A stretch of 8,045 nucleotides of DNA from Eubacteriales Family XIII. Incertae Sedis bacterium. GTDB lineage: Bacteria > Bacillota > Clostridia > Peptostreptococcales > Anaerovoracaceae. Both the position numbers and the translations under genes were made by a program. Location: positions 1 through 8,045 of the forward strand of contig JAISML010000092.1 of NCBI GenBank assembly GCA_031276775.1, read 5' to 3'. Shown here one piece after another: positions 1 to 6,394 of this stretch; positions within the stretch are counted from its first letter, which is position 1, and each line of letters starts with the position of its first letter. The notes under the pieces are model-generated. The model ran no database searches. It worked only from the letters and a program-made list of their open reading frames with translations, and had not been told where the DNA came from.

Positions 1-113
1 AAAAACCTTTCCGTTTGAAGGAAAATGTGGATACGGCGTTCCAAACCTGTTTTGAATCAAAATTCAGTGATGGCGGACGGCGGCGTACGGGCAACAATTG
101 AGGAATCATCCGA

Positions 114-121
114 AAAGGAGG
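114..121 (+). promoter_or_regulatory. Ribosome binding site of hbd
   Basis: AAAGGAGG, a near-perfect anti-16S match, ends six bases before the ATG at 128. It decides that start against the in-frame ATG at 98, whose upstream sequence has no comparable site. Confidence 0.85.
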
Positions 122-127
122 TTGGCA

Positions 128-973
128 ATGAAGAAGATCGGCGTACTCGGTACAGGCACAATGGGCGCGGGCATCATTCAGGTTCTGGCGCAGAACGGGT
201 TTGAAGTGGTACTCAGGGCGAGAAGGGAGTCTTCCGTCGCAAACGGTCTTGCGACCGTCACAAAAAATCTGGAAAAATTGGTGGCAAAAGAGAAGATCGC
301 CGCAGCGGACAAAGACGCAATACTCGCTCGGATCAAAGGTTCCACGGATATCTCCATCGTAGCCGACGCGGATCTGATCATTGAAGCCGCCACGGAAGAC
401 ATGGAAGCAAAAAAAGCCTTGTTCGCGGAATTGGACACGCTGTGCAAAGCGGACACGATCATCGCCACGAACACGTCTTCGCTGTCCATCACGGAGATCG
501 CAGCCGCGACGAAGCGCCCGGACAAGATCATCGGCATGCATTTCTTCAATCCCGTGCCGATGATGAAGCTGGTGGAGATCATCAAGGGTTTGGGTACCTC
601 GGAAGAAACCAGGGACGCCATCGTCGATCTTACGGGCATTTTGGGCAAGACGCCCGTCGAGGTGGAGGAAGCGCCCGGATTTGTGGTGAACAGAATCCTG
701 ATTCCCATGGTCAATGAAGCGGCGGGCATTTTGGCGGACGGCGTCGCGCAGGCGGACAAAATCGACGAAGCCATGAAACTCGGCGCGAACCACCCCATAG
801 GCCCGTTGGCTTTGGGCGATCTGATCGGTTTGGATGTGTGCCTCGCCATCATGGAAGTGCTTTACAAAGAATTCGGCGATCCGAAATACAGACCGCATCC
901 GCTTCTGCGGAAGAAAGTCCGCGGCGGCGACCTGGGGAGGAAAAGCGGAAAAGGATTCTTCGACTATCGATAA
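128..973 (+). CDS. hbd: 3-hydroxybutyryl-CoA dehydrogenase
   Basis: Cytoplasmic enzyme interconverting acetoacetyl-CoA and 3-hydroxybutyryl-CoA, a step of clostridial butyrate synthesis and of beta-oxidation. The 281-residue product matches the usual family length of about 282. The N-terminal Rossmann fold has the dinucleotide loop GTGTMGAG (residues 8-15). The expected active-site residues are all present: Ser117 in NTSSLS, His138 in HFFNP, Glu150 in KLVEI and Asn188 in GFVVNR. The C-terminal helical domain ends with the typical [11 protein letters not shown]. An in-frame ATG lies at 98, but the ATG at 128 has AAAGGAGG six bases upstream and begins exactly where relatives begin (MKKIGVLG). 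Unusually, residues 31-33 are Ala-Arg-Arg at the end of the second beta strand, where NADH-dependent enzymes have Asp; this points to NADP(H). Bases 1-97 show no recognisable gene or promoter; a frame open from base 3 to a TGA at 99-101 could be the tail of an upstream gene. Confidence 0.96.
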   Translation: MKKIGVLGTGTMGAGIIQVLAQNGFEVVLRARRESSVANGLATVTKNLEKLVAKEKIAAADKDAILARIKGSTDISIVADADLIIEAATEDMEAKKALFAELDTLCKADTIIATNTSSLSITEIAAATKRPDKIIGMHFFNPVPMMKLVEIIKGLGTSEETRDAIVDLTGILGKTPVEVEEAPGFVVNRILIPMVNEAAGILADGVAQADKIDEAMKLGANHPIGPLALGDLIGLDVCLAIMEVLYKEFGDPKYRPHPLLRKKVRGGDLGRKSGKGFFDYR

Positions 974-1006
974 GATTCGGTTGTAAAGAAACGTTCTGCG
1001 GGAACC

Positions 1007-1951
1007 ATGGCGAAGAGACAAAAGAGAAAAAAACAAAAGGCGTTTGGACGGGTTTTTTTGCCGGCTTTTCTGATTTTGGTGATCGTTTTCACACTTGGTC
1101 TGTTTGCCGTTGACAAATATGGACTCTTCGGCTTGTTCGGCGGGGATATCATGAAGGATATCCCCACGATCGCGGGCGGTGACAGCGAATTTGCAAAGAA
1201 GTACAAAGATTCAAAGCGGGTGAACGTCTTGCTTCTCGGTCACAATCAGGAACTTACCGATACGATCATGCTGGGGAGTTTTGACACGGAATTGAAACGG
1301 GTGGACGTGATATCGGTGCCGCGCGATACGTATTACGAGCGGCCCGATTATCCCGGAGCCGCCTATCAAAAGATCAATTCCGTCTATAAGACGGAAGGGG
1401 TCGAAGCGATGGCGGCGGCGGTAAGCGAGGTCCTGAACGGGACGCCCATCCACTTTTATGAGATCATCAGCGATGAAGGGGTCGCGCACATCGTGGACGC
1501 CATGGGCGGCGTGACGATTGATGTTCCCATGGACATGCATTATACGGACGAAAGTCAGAATTTGTACATCGATCTGAAGCAAGGAACGCAGACCTTGGAC
1601 GGGGAGCGGGCGGTGCAGTTTTTGCGGTTCCGGAAAGGCTATCCCACAGGGGATATCGGCAGAGTGGAAGCGCAGCAGAATTTCCTGAAAGAGGCGTTCA
1701 AACAGAGCATCGGTTTCGGGTTTCCCAAGGTGGCAAGAACCGCCGTCAAGGAGGTCGAGACCAACATGCAATTGAAAATGGCTTTGCGGCTTGCCGGCAA
1801 AGCGGTGGGAATGACGACGGAGGATATCGCCACACACACGGCGCCGGGAGAAGCCTCAACGTTCAACGGCGCTTCCTATTACCTGGTCGATGCGGGGAGG
1901 ACCGCCGTTCTGATGGACTCGATATACGGCATGGCTCCGACGGAGGAGTGA
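1007..1951 (+). CDS. LytR-CpsA-Psr (LCP) family cell-wall glycopolymer ligase, copy 1
   Basis: Membrane-anchored enzyme of the LCP family, which transfers undecaprenyl-linked glycopolymers (teichoic acids, capsule) onto peptidoglycan outside the cell. The 314-residue protein has a Lys/Arg-rich cytoplasmic N-terminus (residues 3-15), one membrane segment (about 16-35) and an extracellular LCP domain from about residue 70. Family landmarks are VNVLLLG (72-78), DTIML (85-89), SVPRDTYYERP (103-113), the VDAMGGV stretch (163-169), the FLRFR motif (205-209) and GDIGRVEAQQ (215-224). The Asp85, Arg106-Asp107 and Arg207/Arg209 positions are kept. The Arg usual two residues before DTIM is Leu83, and the second Arg of the usual GRxxRQQ motif is Ala222. 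The ATG follows hbd by 33 bases in the same frame with only a weak GCGGGA upstream, so expression may rely on read-through from hbd. Old annotations call this family transcriptional regulators; the sequence has no DNA-binding domain. Confidence 0.93.
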   Translation: MAKRQKRKKQKAFGRVFLPAFLILVIVFTLGLFAVDKYGLFGLFGGDIMKDIPTIAGGDSEFAKKYKDSKRVNVLLLGHNQELTDTIMLGSFDTELKRVDVISVPRDTYYERPDYPGAAYQKINSVYKTEGVEAMAAAVSEVLNGTPIHFYEIISDEGVAHIVDAMGGVTIDVPMDMHYTDESQNLYIDLKQGTQTLDGERAVQFLRFRKGYPTGDIGRVEAQQNFLKEAFKQSIGFGFPKVARTAVKEVETNMQLKMALRLAGKAVGMTTEDIATHTAPGEASTFNGASYYLVDAGRTAVLMDSIYGMAPTEE

Positions 1952-1971
1952 GCGAATTTCGGACAGCGGCG

Positions 1972-1993
1972 GGCGCCGGATGCGGGAGGCGCC
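1972..1993 (+). other. Short GC hairpin between the two LCP genes
   Basis: GGCGCC occurs at 1972-1977 and again at 1988-1993. Because it is self-complementary, the two copies can pair as a 6-base-pair stem with a 10-base loop. There is no following T-run, so it is not a standard terminator. It falls in the 92-base space left if copy 2 starts at 2044 and could modulate read-through or mRNA stability; equally it may be chance in GC-rich DNA. Confidence 0.25.
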
Positions 1994-2028
1994 AAGTCGG
2001 TCCGCACGGAACAAATAGAAATACAAAT

Positions 2029-2035
2029 GAAGGGA
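2029..2035 (+). promoter_or_regulatory. Candidate ribosome binding site for LCP copy 2
   Basis: GAAGGGA lies eight bases before a TTG codon at 2044 and supports that non-ATG start over the GTG at 1948. The match to the consensus is moderate. Confidence 0.45.
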
Positions 2036-2043
2036 CAGAATCA

Positions 2044-3069
2044 TTGAGCGGAAAAACAAGGAAAGCCGGTGCGAGGAGAGCTTCCGCGCCGAAGAAGACA
2101 TTTACCAAATTTTTTGTGATCACATTTTTTGCCTGCCTCGTTTTGATAGCTTCGGGCATCGGCATTTTCGGCGCGGTACTCAACCAGCGGCCGATGGAAA
2201 AAGATGCGATCGAGCGTCCGCGCGAGCAGACGGAAGAAAAATTGGACGTCCTGTTCCCGGGGGAAGGGATCTTTGCCGCCGAGTTCAAGGATTCCAAACG
2301 GGTCAATGTCCTCCTGCTCGGCACGACGGACGAAGGGCTGGCGGATACCATCATGCTCGCGAGCTTTGATCCGGAGACGCAGGCTGCGGAGATCATTTCC
2401 GTGCCGAGGGATACCTATTACGAACGCCCGGGCTTTTACGGGGCGAGCCTGAAGATCAACGCGGTCGCCCACGAAGGACCGGAAGAGATGGCGCGGGCCG
2501 TCCACGACGTATTGCTCGGCATTCCCATCAATTACTATGCGATTCTGAATTATGAGGGCGTCGCGAACATCGTCGATGCCATCGGCGGTGTGCCGATGAA
2601 CGTTCCGATGAACATGTATTATTCGAGTCCGTCGCAAAATCTTTACATCAACATCAAGGCGGGCGAACAGGTGTTGGACGGCGAAAAAGCGGTGCAATAT
2701 TTGAGGTTTCGAAGCGGTTACCGCAGCGGCGACATCGGCAGGGTGGAAGCGCAGCAGGAATTTGTCAAGAGCGCAGTCAGGCAGGCTGTCGGCCTGCAAT
2801 TGCCCAAGGTGGCGAAGACGGTGATCGCGAATGTGGATTCCGATATCACGAACAGAGCCATCCTCTATCTTGCGGGGAAAGCGTCGGGCATGGACGCGTC
2901 CAAGGTGCGATCGTTTATTTTGCCCGGAGACGGCAAAACCATCAACGGCGGATCGTTTTGGATAAGAGGGGACGAAACGGAGATCGAAGCGATGCTCCGC
3001 GAAGTCTATGCCGTACCGGAACCCGTTACGGGCGCGGCTGTCACCGGAGACGCCATTCAGTCGGAATAG
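2044..3069 (+). CDS. LytR-CpsA-Psr (LCP) family cell-wall glycopolymer ligase, copy 2
   Basis: Second LCP enzyme, clearly a tandem paralogue of the preceding gene; long stretches align, such as FKDSKRVNVLLLG, SVPRDTYYERP and GDIGRVEAQQ. From the TTG at 2044 it has 341 residues: basic cytoplasmic N-terminus (1-22), one membrane segment (about 23-45), a linker rich in charged residues (47-68), then the LCP domain with DTIML (101-105), PRD (121-123), LRFR (220-223) and GDIGRVEAQQ (229-238). As in copy 1, Leu99 and Ala236 replace arginines seen in canonical members. The frame stays open upstream to a GTG at 1948 that overlaps the stop of copy 1, but GGAGGA there touches the GTG with no spacer. 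The added 32 residues are also unlike the basic N-terminus of the family. The TTG has GAAGGGA eight bases upstream, so I prefer it; the alternative span is 1948-3069. The gene ends with TAG. Probably cotranscribed with copy 1. Confidence 0.9.
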   Translation: MSGKTRKAGARRASAPKKTFTKFFVITFFACLVLIASGIGIFGAVLNQRPMEKDAIERPREQTEEKLDVLFPGEGIFAAEFKDSKRVNVLLLGTTDEGLADTIMLASFDPETQAAEIISVPRDTYYERPGFYGASLKINAVAHEGPEEMARAVHDVLLGIPINYYAILNYEGVANIVDAIGGVPMNVPMNMYYSSPSQNLYINIKAGEQVLDGEKAVQYLRFRSGYRSGDIGRVEAQQEFVKSAVRQAVGLQLPKVAKTVIANVDSDITNRAILYLAGKASGMDASKVRSFILPGDGKTINGGSFWIRGDETEIEAMLREVYAVPEPVTGAAVTGDAIQSE

Positions 3070-3190
3070 AAGCGCGCAGGACACAGGGGAAAGAATTGTG
3101 CCGTCGTCCGGGGCTGACGGCCGGAACCGCAATCCGTACGCGCAAGCAAAACCATATCCTGATGTTTCGCCATTTTGTTTTGCCCGCTCA

Positions 3191-3850
3191 TCATTTTACG
3201 CAGCGCATGATTGCCATGCCGCCTTCCGCGGACAACCCGACCGTGCCGTAATAACGGCACAGGATCGTCTCAAGCTCGTTTTTCGTCCAATAAGGCGGCG
3301 TGAAAAAACCTTTTGGCTGCAAAAATGCCTTGACCAAAGCGTCGGCGGCCCGTCTTTGTTTCCTGATGTAGAACGTTGCCAAAAACAGACCTTCCGGTTT
3401 AAGAACGCGGGCCGTTTCCCGGAAAGCCGCGTTTTTGTCCGGGAATGCATGGAAACCGTTCATGGACAGCACAACATCAAACGATTCGTCCTCAAAGCGC
3501 AAAGTCCCGACATCGCCCTGAACGCAGGTAACGTTGGGACAGTCCGTGAATCGCGCCCGCGCTTTTTCGAGCATATTTTCGGAATAGTCAAGCGCGGTAA
3601 TATGCGCGTCAGCCATCGTTTTGTAGCGTTCGGCGGTAAACAGACCCGTGCCCGTCGGCACGTCAAGCAGCTTGCCGGCGAAGTCTTTCGGCAGAAAGTC
3701 GAGCAACCGCGCGGCAATCTCCCAATCGTCCGCGCCCCAGATGACGTGCGCATAGAGCTTGGCCCACCATCGTTTCCCCGTCAGCGCATCGTCGTAGTAA
3801 TTTTGGGACGATCTGTACGCTTTCGTGATTTTGGTTTTGCGTTCCGTCAT
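3191..3850 (-). CDS. Class I SAM-dependent methyltransferase (UbiE/Methyltransf_11-like)
   Basis: Soluble methyltransferase of 219 residues using S-adenosylmethionine; the acceptor is unknown. The SAM fold is visible in order: motif I LLDVPTGTG (residues 61-69), acidic strand-2 end ALDYS with Asp88, QGDV with Asp113, the strand-4 FDVVLSMNGFHAF, and the post-motif VLKPEGLFLATFY. This pattern fits the UbiE/Methyltransf_11 type acting on small molecules or lipids rather than the rRNA or DNA enzymes. The ATG has GGGAGGG four bases upstream, a strong site. It lies 14 bases downstream of the AAA ATPase gene on the same strand and is probably cotranscribed with it. It converges on LCP copy 2 across about 120 bases. 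A second, unrelated SAM enzyme lies at 4943-5764, so the two might act on the same compound, but nothing in the sequence proves that. Confidence 0.9.
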   Translation of the reverse strand: MTERKTKITKAYRSSQNYYDDALTGKRWWAKLYAHVIWGADDWEIAARLLDFLPKDFAGKLLDVPTGTGLFTAERYKTMADAHITALDYSENMLEKARARFTDCPNVTCVQGDVGTLRFEDESFDVVLSMNGFHAFPDKNAAFRETARVLKPEGLFLATFYIRKQRRAADALVKAFLQPKGFFTPPYWTKNELETILCRYYGTVGLSAEGGMAIMRCVK

Positions 3851-3864
3851 GTATCCCTCCCGTG

Positions 3865-4608
3865 TTATATCAACCCAATCGGCACGATCAGGTTTTCGCT
3901 GTCGAAGGCGCTTAGTTTTTCAACTATGCAAAGAACTGCGCCGACACCGCGCTCCAAGGGCGATTTCTCAATGATTTTGAACACGTTTATGAGTTTTCTG
4001 TCCGGGGCGGCAGTCTTTTTTATTTCGACAGGGTACAGTTTTCCGTCGCCTTCAATAATCAAATCGATTTCCGTGGCGTCTTTGTCCCGATAGTAATAGA
4101 GAAAGGCTTCCATGCCTGTGTTTTGATAGCTCTTCAGGATTTCGCTTACGGCCTCTAAGTCCAACTCAAAAGCTGTGGCTATGCCGCCATATAGCTCCTG
4201 CTGTGACAACGGCGGTAGATGTAACAGCGCAACGCGTCCGGCCAACGACTCCTGTATACCGGTCATTAATTTAAAAAGTTGCGAACCTGTGAGCCGGAAA
4301 CTTCCCGGCGTATGGCTCTCGTCAATATGAATTTTGATATATGAAAAAAGTTCCGGAGCGTACTGGACTTCGTCAATGAGTACAGGAGGAGGGTATATTT
4401 CCAAAAACATCTTAGGGTCAGTCTTTGCCAAGGTTCGGTCATTCAAATCATCCAAGGTTACATATTTACGTTTACGATTTTCCGATTCCATCAGTTTCCG
4501 CAGCATAGTCGTTTTTCCGACCTGTCCGGGACCGGTAATTAAAATTGCCGGATATTGCGTATTTAATTTAATGACAATCGATTCCATACTTCTTTTGATA
4601 TATTTCAT
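3865..4608 (-). CDS. AAA_14/DUF4143-type ATPase, internally deleted
   Basis: Member of the AAA_14 plus DUF4143 family of P-loop ATPases, whose role is poorly defined. The N-terminal half is well kept: Walker A GPGQVGKTT (26-34; relatives usually have GPRQVGKT, so Arg is Gly here), Walker B PVLIDEVQ (75-82), and RLTGSQLF (105-112) at the sensor position. After LSQQELYGG (134-142) the sequence passes within about 15 residues to VSEILKSYQNTG and the C-terminal segment YYYRDKDATEIDLII (171-185) and PVEIKKT (193-199), which belong near the end of DUF4143. Intact members run to roughly 400 residues or more; this one has 247, lacking most of the central region. It looks like an in-frame deletion, so function is doubtful although the frame is open. 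The ATG has AAAAGGAG six bases upstream. The gene is visibly more AT-rich than its neighbours, suggesting separate acquisition. Confidence 0.88.
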   Translation of the reverse strand: MKYIKRSMESIVIKLNTQYPAILITGPGQVGKTTMLRKLMESENRKRKYVTLDDLNDRTLAKTDPKMFLEIYPPPVLIDEVQYAPELFSYIKIHIDESHTPGSFRLTGSQLFKLMTGIQESLAGRVALLHLPPLSQQELYGGIATAFELDLEAVSEILKSYQNTGMEAFLYYYRDKDATEIDLIIEGDGKLYPVEIKKTAAPDRKLINVFKIIEKSPLERGVGAVLCIVEKLSAFDSENLIVPIGLI

Positions 4609-4623
4609 CGCATACTCCTTTTG

Positions 4624-4655
4624 GGCTAAAATGCTACCATACTGCTATTTTGGCC
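4624..4655. other. Imperfect inverted repeat in the AAA ATPase leader
   Basis: GGCTAAAATGC (4624-4634) can pair with GCTATTTTGGCC (4644-4655), giving about 11 pairs with one bulged base and one G-T pair around a 9-base loop. It lies just upstream of the ribosome site of the ATPase gene. On the minus-strand transcript the G-T pair becomes a C-A mismatch, so the fold is weaker there. It also overlaps the candidate -10 box, so the DNA symmetry may matter more than RNA structure. Confidence 0.25.
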
Positions 4656-4675
4656 GAATTTCATATGAAAATCAA
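4647..4675 (-). promoter_or_regulatory. Weak promoter candidate for the AAA ATPase gene
   Basis: On the minus strand, TTGATT (4675-4670) and CAAAAT (4652-4647) are separated by 17 bases. Each matches the sigma-70 consensus at four of six positions. It sits about 40 bases before the ATG at 4608, in locally AT-rich DNA. The spacing is ideal but the hexamers are weak. Confidence 0.3.
4659..4670. promoter_or_regulatory. 12-base palindrome, possible operator
   Basis: TTTCATATGAAA is a perfect inverted repeat, about 50 bases upstream of the AAA ATPase start and inside the spacer of the candidate promoter. That placement would suit a dimeric repressor. No such regulator is encoded in this window, and AT-rich palindromes of this length can arise by chance. 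Confidence 0.25.
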
Positions 4676-4745
4676 TTGTATGGGTCTCTTGCCGAGAGGC
4701 AGGAAAGAACGGATCACGGGTCTTCCGCGAGCATTCCACTCTAAT

Positions 4746-4784
4746 AGGTACACCAATCCGATAGATCAGGTACACCAATCCGAT
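4746..4784. repeat. Tandem 22-base duplication (17-base exact direct repeats)
   Basis: AGGTACACCAATCCGAT occurs exactly at 4746-4762 and 4768-4784, with a 5-base spacer, so the start-to-start distance is 22 bases, close to two helical turns. A degenerate inverted relative (ATCGGTTGGCA) is at 4884-4894. The repeats are about 140-175 bases upstream of the AAA ATPase start. They could be twin binding sites of a regulator, an end of a decayed mobile element, or a slippage duplication; the sequence does not decide. Confidence 0.75.
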
Positions 4785-4942
4785 TGCCGGGCCATTTCGG
4801 ACATATACCTTGCGCATTTCCTTCGGCCAATCGGGACATGCCGATTTTGATGACTTGTTTCGGGATTTGAAAGCATGAAGTACATCGGTTGGCACAAGGG
4901 TTCCCGCAGCGGCCTGTGCCGGCTTCCGTCCCCGGCGCATAC

Positions 4943-5764
4943 CTACCACGTGACGCGGACAAACTTTGTCCGCTGCAGGAAATCTCCGCCCCGCATAATC
5001 AGCCTTGTGAACTTTGACAGTCTCTTGTCTTTGGCCCTCGCGCCGAAATAGGGCAGGCAGACCGCTTCTTTGATCTGCGGCGACCACGCCCTGACCTCCT
5101 CGGCGCGGTTCACCCAAAACTTCATCTCCGCTCCGCTGTTGCCCGCCTTTCTCACCATTCTGTTGGCGATTTTCGTCCCGCTCTCGGAGCAGGTCTCAAA
5201 GAACAGCTCGCCGCACGGAAAGCGGTCGCTGATTTTCCGGAAAAGCCCGCGGATCTGCGCGTGGTCGAAATAGAAGAACAACCCGGCGGCCAGAATTAAA
5301 ATAGGGTTGCCGGCCGGCGTTTCCACTTCATCGAGCCAAGAATCGTCGAACATCGACTTCGCTATGTTCCGGCAACGCCCGCTCGGCGCCATAAACCGTT
5401 CGCGGTAAGCGATTGCGTCCGGCAAGTCGAGATTGTACCAACGGACGTGTCCGTTATCGACCCGCGAAAACGTGTCGTCCAGACCCGCGCCGAGGTTTAC
5501 GACAGCGCCGTCCGGGTGGGCGGCAATAAAAGCGCGGGCGCAATCATCCATGCGCGCCGCGCGGATCAGGCAGGTGAGGGAAGCGTATTCGCCGCCATAG
5601 GTCTTGGATATGCCGGAAAAATCGTAGCGCACGCTTTCGCAGATGCGTTCCGCCGCCGTGTCGCGCAGGATGTCGGGAAAGCGTCTGCCCGCGATCATCC
5701 GCCCGTAGAGGGGTATCAGCATGGTGGATTGTACCGTATCGTTTTGCAGATTGCCGCCGTTCAT
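4943..5764 (-). CDS. LCMT-like class I SAM-dependent methyltransferase
   Basis: A 273-residue SAM methyltransferase of the leucine carboxyl methyltransferase (LCMT/PPM1-like) group, whose bacterial members are often annotated as O-methyltransferases of polyketide or other secondary metabolism. Visible landmarks are the N-terminal segment IPLYGRMIAGRR (17-28), motif I VVNLGAGLDDTFSR (88-101), the acidic strand-2 end YNLDLPDAI with Asp113, and ILILAAGLFFYF before the helical LFRKI stretch. The length is normal and the frame intact, ending in TAG directly after a Trp codon. The ATG at 5764 has GAGGCG about seven bases upstream. It follows the ABC transporter by 42 bases on the same strand and is probably the last gene of that operon. 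The neighbourhood suggests it modifies the compound moved by the transporter, but the acceptor cannot be told from sequence. Confidence 0.9.
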   Translation of the reverse strand: MNGGNLQNDTVQSTMLIPLYGRMIAGRRFPDILRDTAAERICESVRYDFSGISKTYGGEYASLTCLIRAARMDDCARAFIAAHPDGAVVNLGAGLDDTFSRVDNGHVRWYNLDLPDAIAYRERFMAPSGRCRNIAKSMFDDSWLDEVETPAGNPILILAAGLFFYFDHAQIRGLFRKISDRFPCGELFFETCSESGTKIANRMVRKAGNSGAEMKFWVNRAEEVRAWSPQIKEAVCLPYFGARAKDKRLSKFTRLIMRGGDFLQRTKFVRVTW

Positions 5765-5806
5765 ATGATCGCCTCGTTTCCGTTGCCCAGTCCGCCGTCC
5801 GCCCTC

Positions 5807-6391
5807 TCAGCGTTTGACCGACCACCCCAAACTCTCCTGTTGAATGCTGTGCATCCGCGCAAACAGTCCGTTTTGCGCGAGCAGTTCCGCGCCCGTGCCT
5901 GTCTCAACCAATCTGCCGTCCGCCAGCACGGCGATTTTGTCCGCGCCGATGACGGTGCGCAGACGGTGCGCGATGACGATGACCGTGCGTCCTTTGACAA
6001 GTTCGGAGATCGCTGCCTGAATCTCCGTCTCGTTCTCCGGGTCAAGGGAGGCGGTGGCTTCGTCCAGCAGGACGATCGGCGCGTTTTTGAGCAGGGCGCG
6101 GGCGATGGAAATGCGCTGCCGCTCGCCTCCGGAGAGCGTGGAGCCGTTTTCGCCGATGATGGTCCCGTAGCCCTGCGGCATCTCCCGTATGAACCCGTCG
6201 CACCGCGCGGCTTTCGCGGCGGCCATGACCTCCGCGTCGGCCGCGCCCTGTCTGCCGATGCGGATATTGTTCATCACCGTATCGTTGAACAGCACGACGT
6301 CCTGGAATACGAAGCTCATATAGCGCATCAGCCGCTCCGGGTCTATCCCGCGGATATTCTTGCCGCCTATTCGGATGTTGCCCTCGCGCAC
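5807..6391 (-). CDS. ABC transporter ATPase domain fragment (3' piece of split gene)
   Basis: A 194-residue frame that begins, if at all, at a GTG two codons after the TAG. It contains the rest of the nucleotide-binding domain: Q-loop FVFQDVVLF (27-35), signature LSGGERQRISIARAL (86-100), Walker B IVLLDEATASLD (106-117) with the catalytic Glu111, and the H-loop IAHRL (140-144). It lacks Walker A. No ribosome site is seen before the GTG, so independent translation is unlikely. The conserved motifs are undamaged, which means the interruption is recent or is a sequence error. It is followed after 42 bases by the LCMT-like methyltransferase gene. Confidence 0.85.
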   Translation of the reverse strand: MREGNIRIGGKNIRGIDPERLMRYMSFVFQDVVLFNDTVMNNIRIGRQGAADAEVMAAAKAARCDGFIREMPQGYGTIIGENGSTLSGGERQRISIARALLKNAPIVLLDEATASLDPENETEIQAAISELVKGRTVIVIAHRLRTVIGADKIAVLADGRLVETGTGAELLAQNGLFARMHSIQQESLGWSVKR

Positions 6392-6394
6392 GTC

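Larger units (their letters stand above)
4614..4942. other. Gene-free region between two minus-strand transcription units
   Basis: About 330 bases between the end of the LCMT-like methyltransferase and the start of the AAA ATPase. Minus-strand (4626-5117) and plus-strand frames cross it, but their translations resemble no family I know, and the longer one overlaps the methyltransferase. The region contains the 22-base tandem duplication, a palindrome, a stem-loop and a weak promoter candidate. An imperfect hairpin at 4891-4920 (GGCACA with TGTGCC plus two further pairs) lies just past the methyltransferase stop but has no T-run, so its role as a terminator is doubtful. The composition shifts here from GC-rich to AT-rich, consistent with a junction of DNA segments of different origin. 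Confidence 0.6.

Noticed and set aside
3100..3121. GCCGTC/GACGGC stem downstream of LCP copy 2
   Set aside because: Only six base pairs with a 10-base loop and no following T-run; too weak to call an intrinsic terminator, although its position just after the stop is suitable.
2041..3132. Minus-strand open frame of 363 codons opposite LCP copy 2
   Set aside because: The plus strand encodes an unmistakable LCP domain; the antisense translation is His/Arg-rich without known motifs.
3243..3260. Perfect 7-base-pair hairpin GTGCCGT/ACGGCAC
   Set aside because: It falls inside the coding region of the methyltransferase (around CRYYGTVG) and has no T-run, so it is not a credible terminator for either convergent gene.
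3008..4093. Long plus-strand open frame of 361 codons
   Set aside because: It lies opposite the methyltransferase and ATPase genes, which have recognisable motifs and good ribosome sites; its own translation is Arg-rich and resembles no family.
4626..5117. Minus-strand frame of 163 codons across the gene-free region
   Set aside because: It overlaps the end of the LCMT-like gene in another frame, has no good ribosome site, and shows no family motif.
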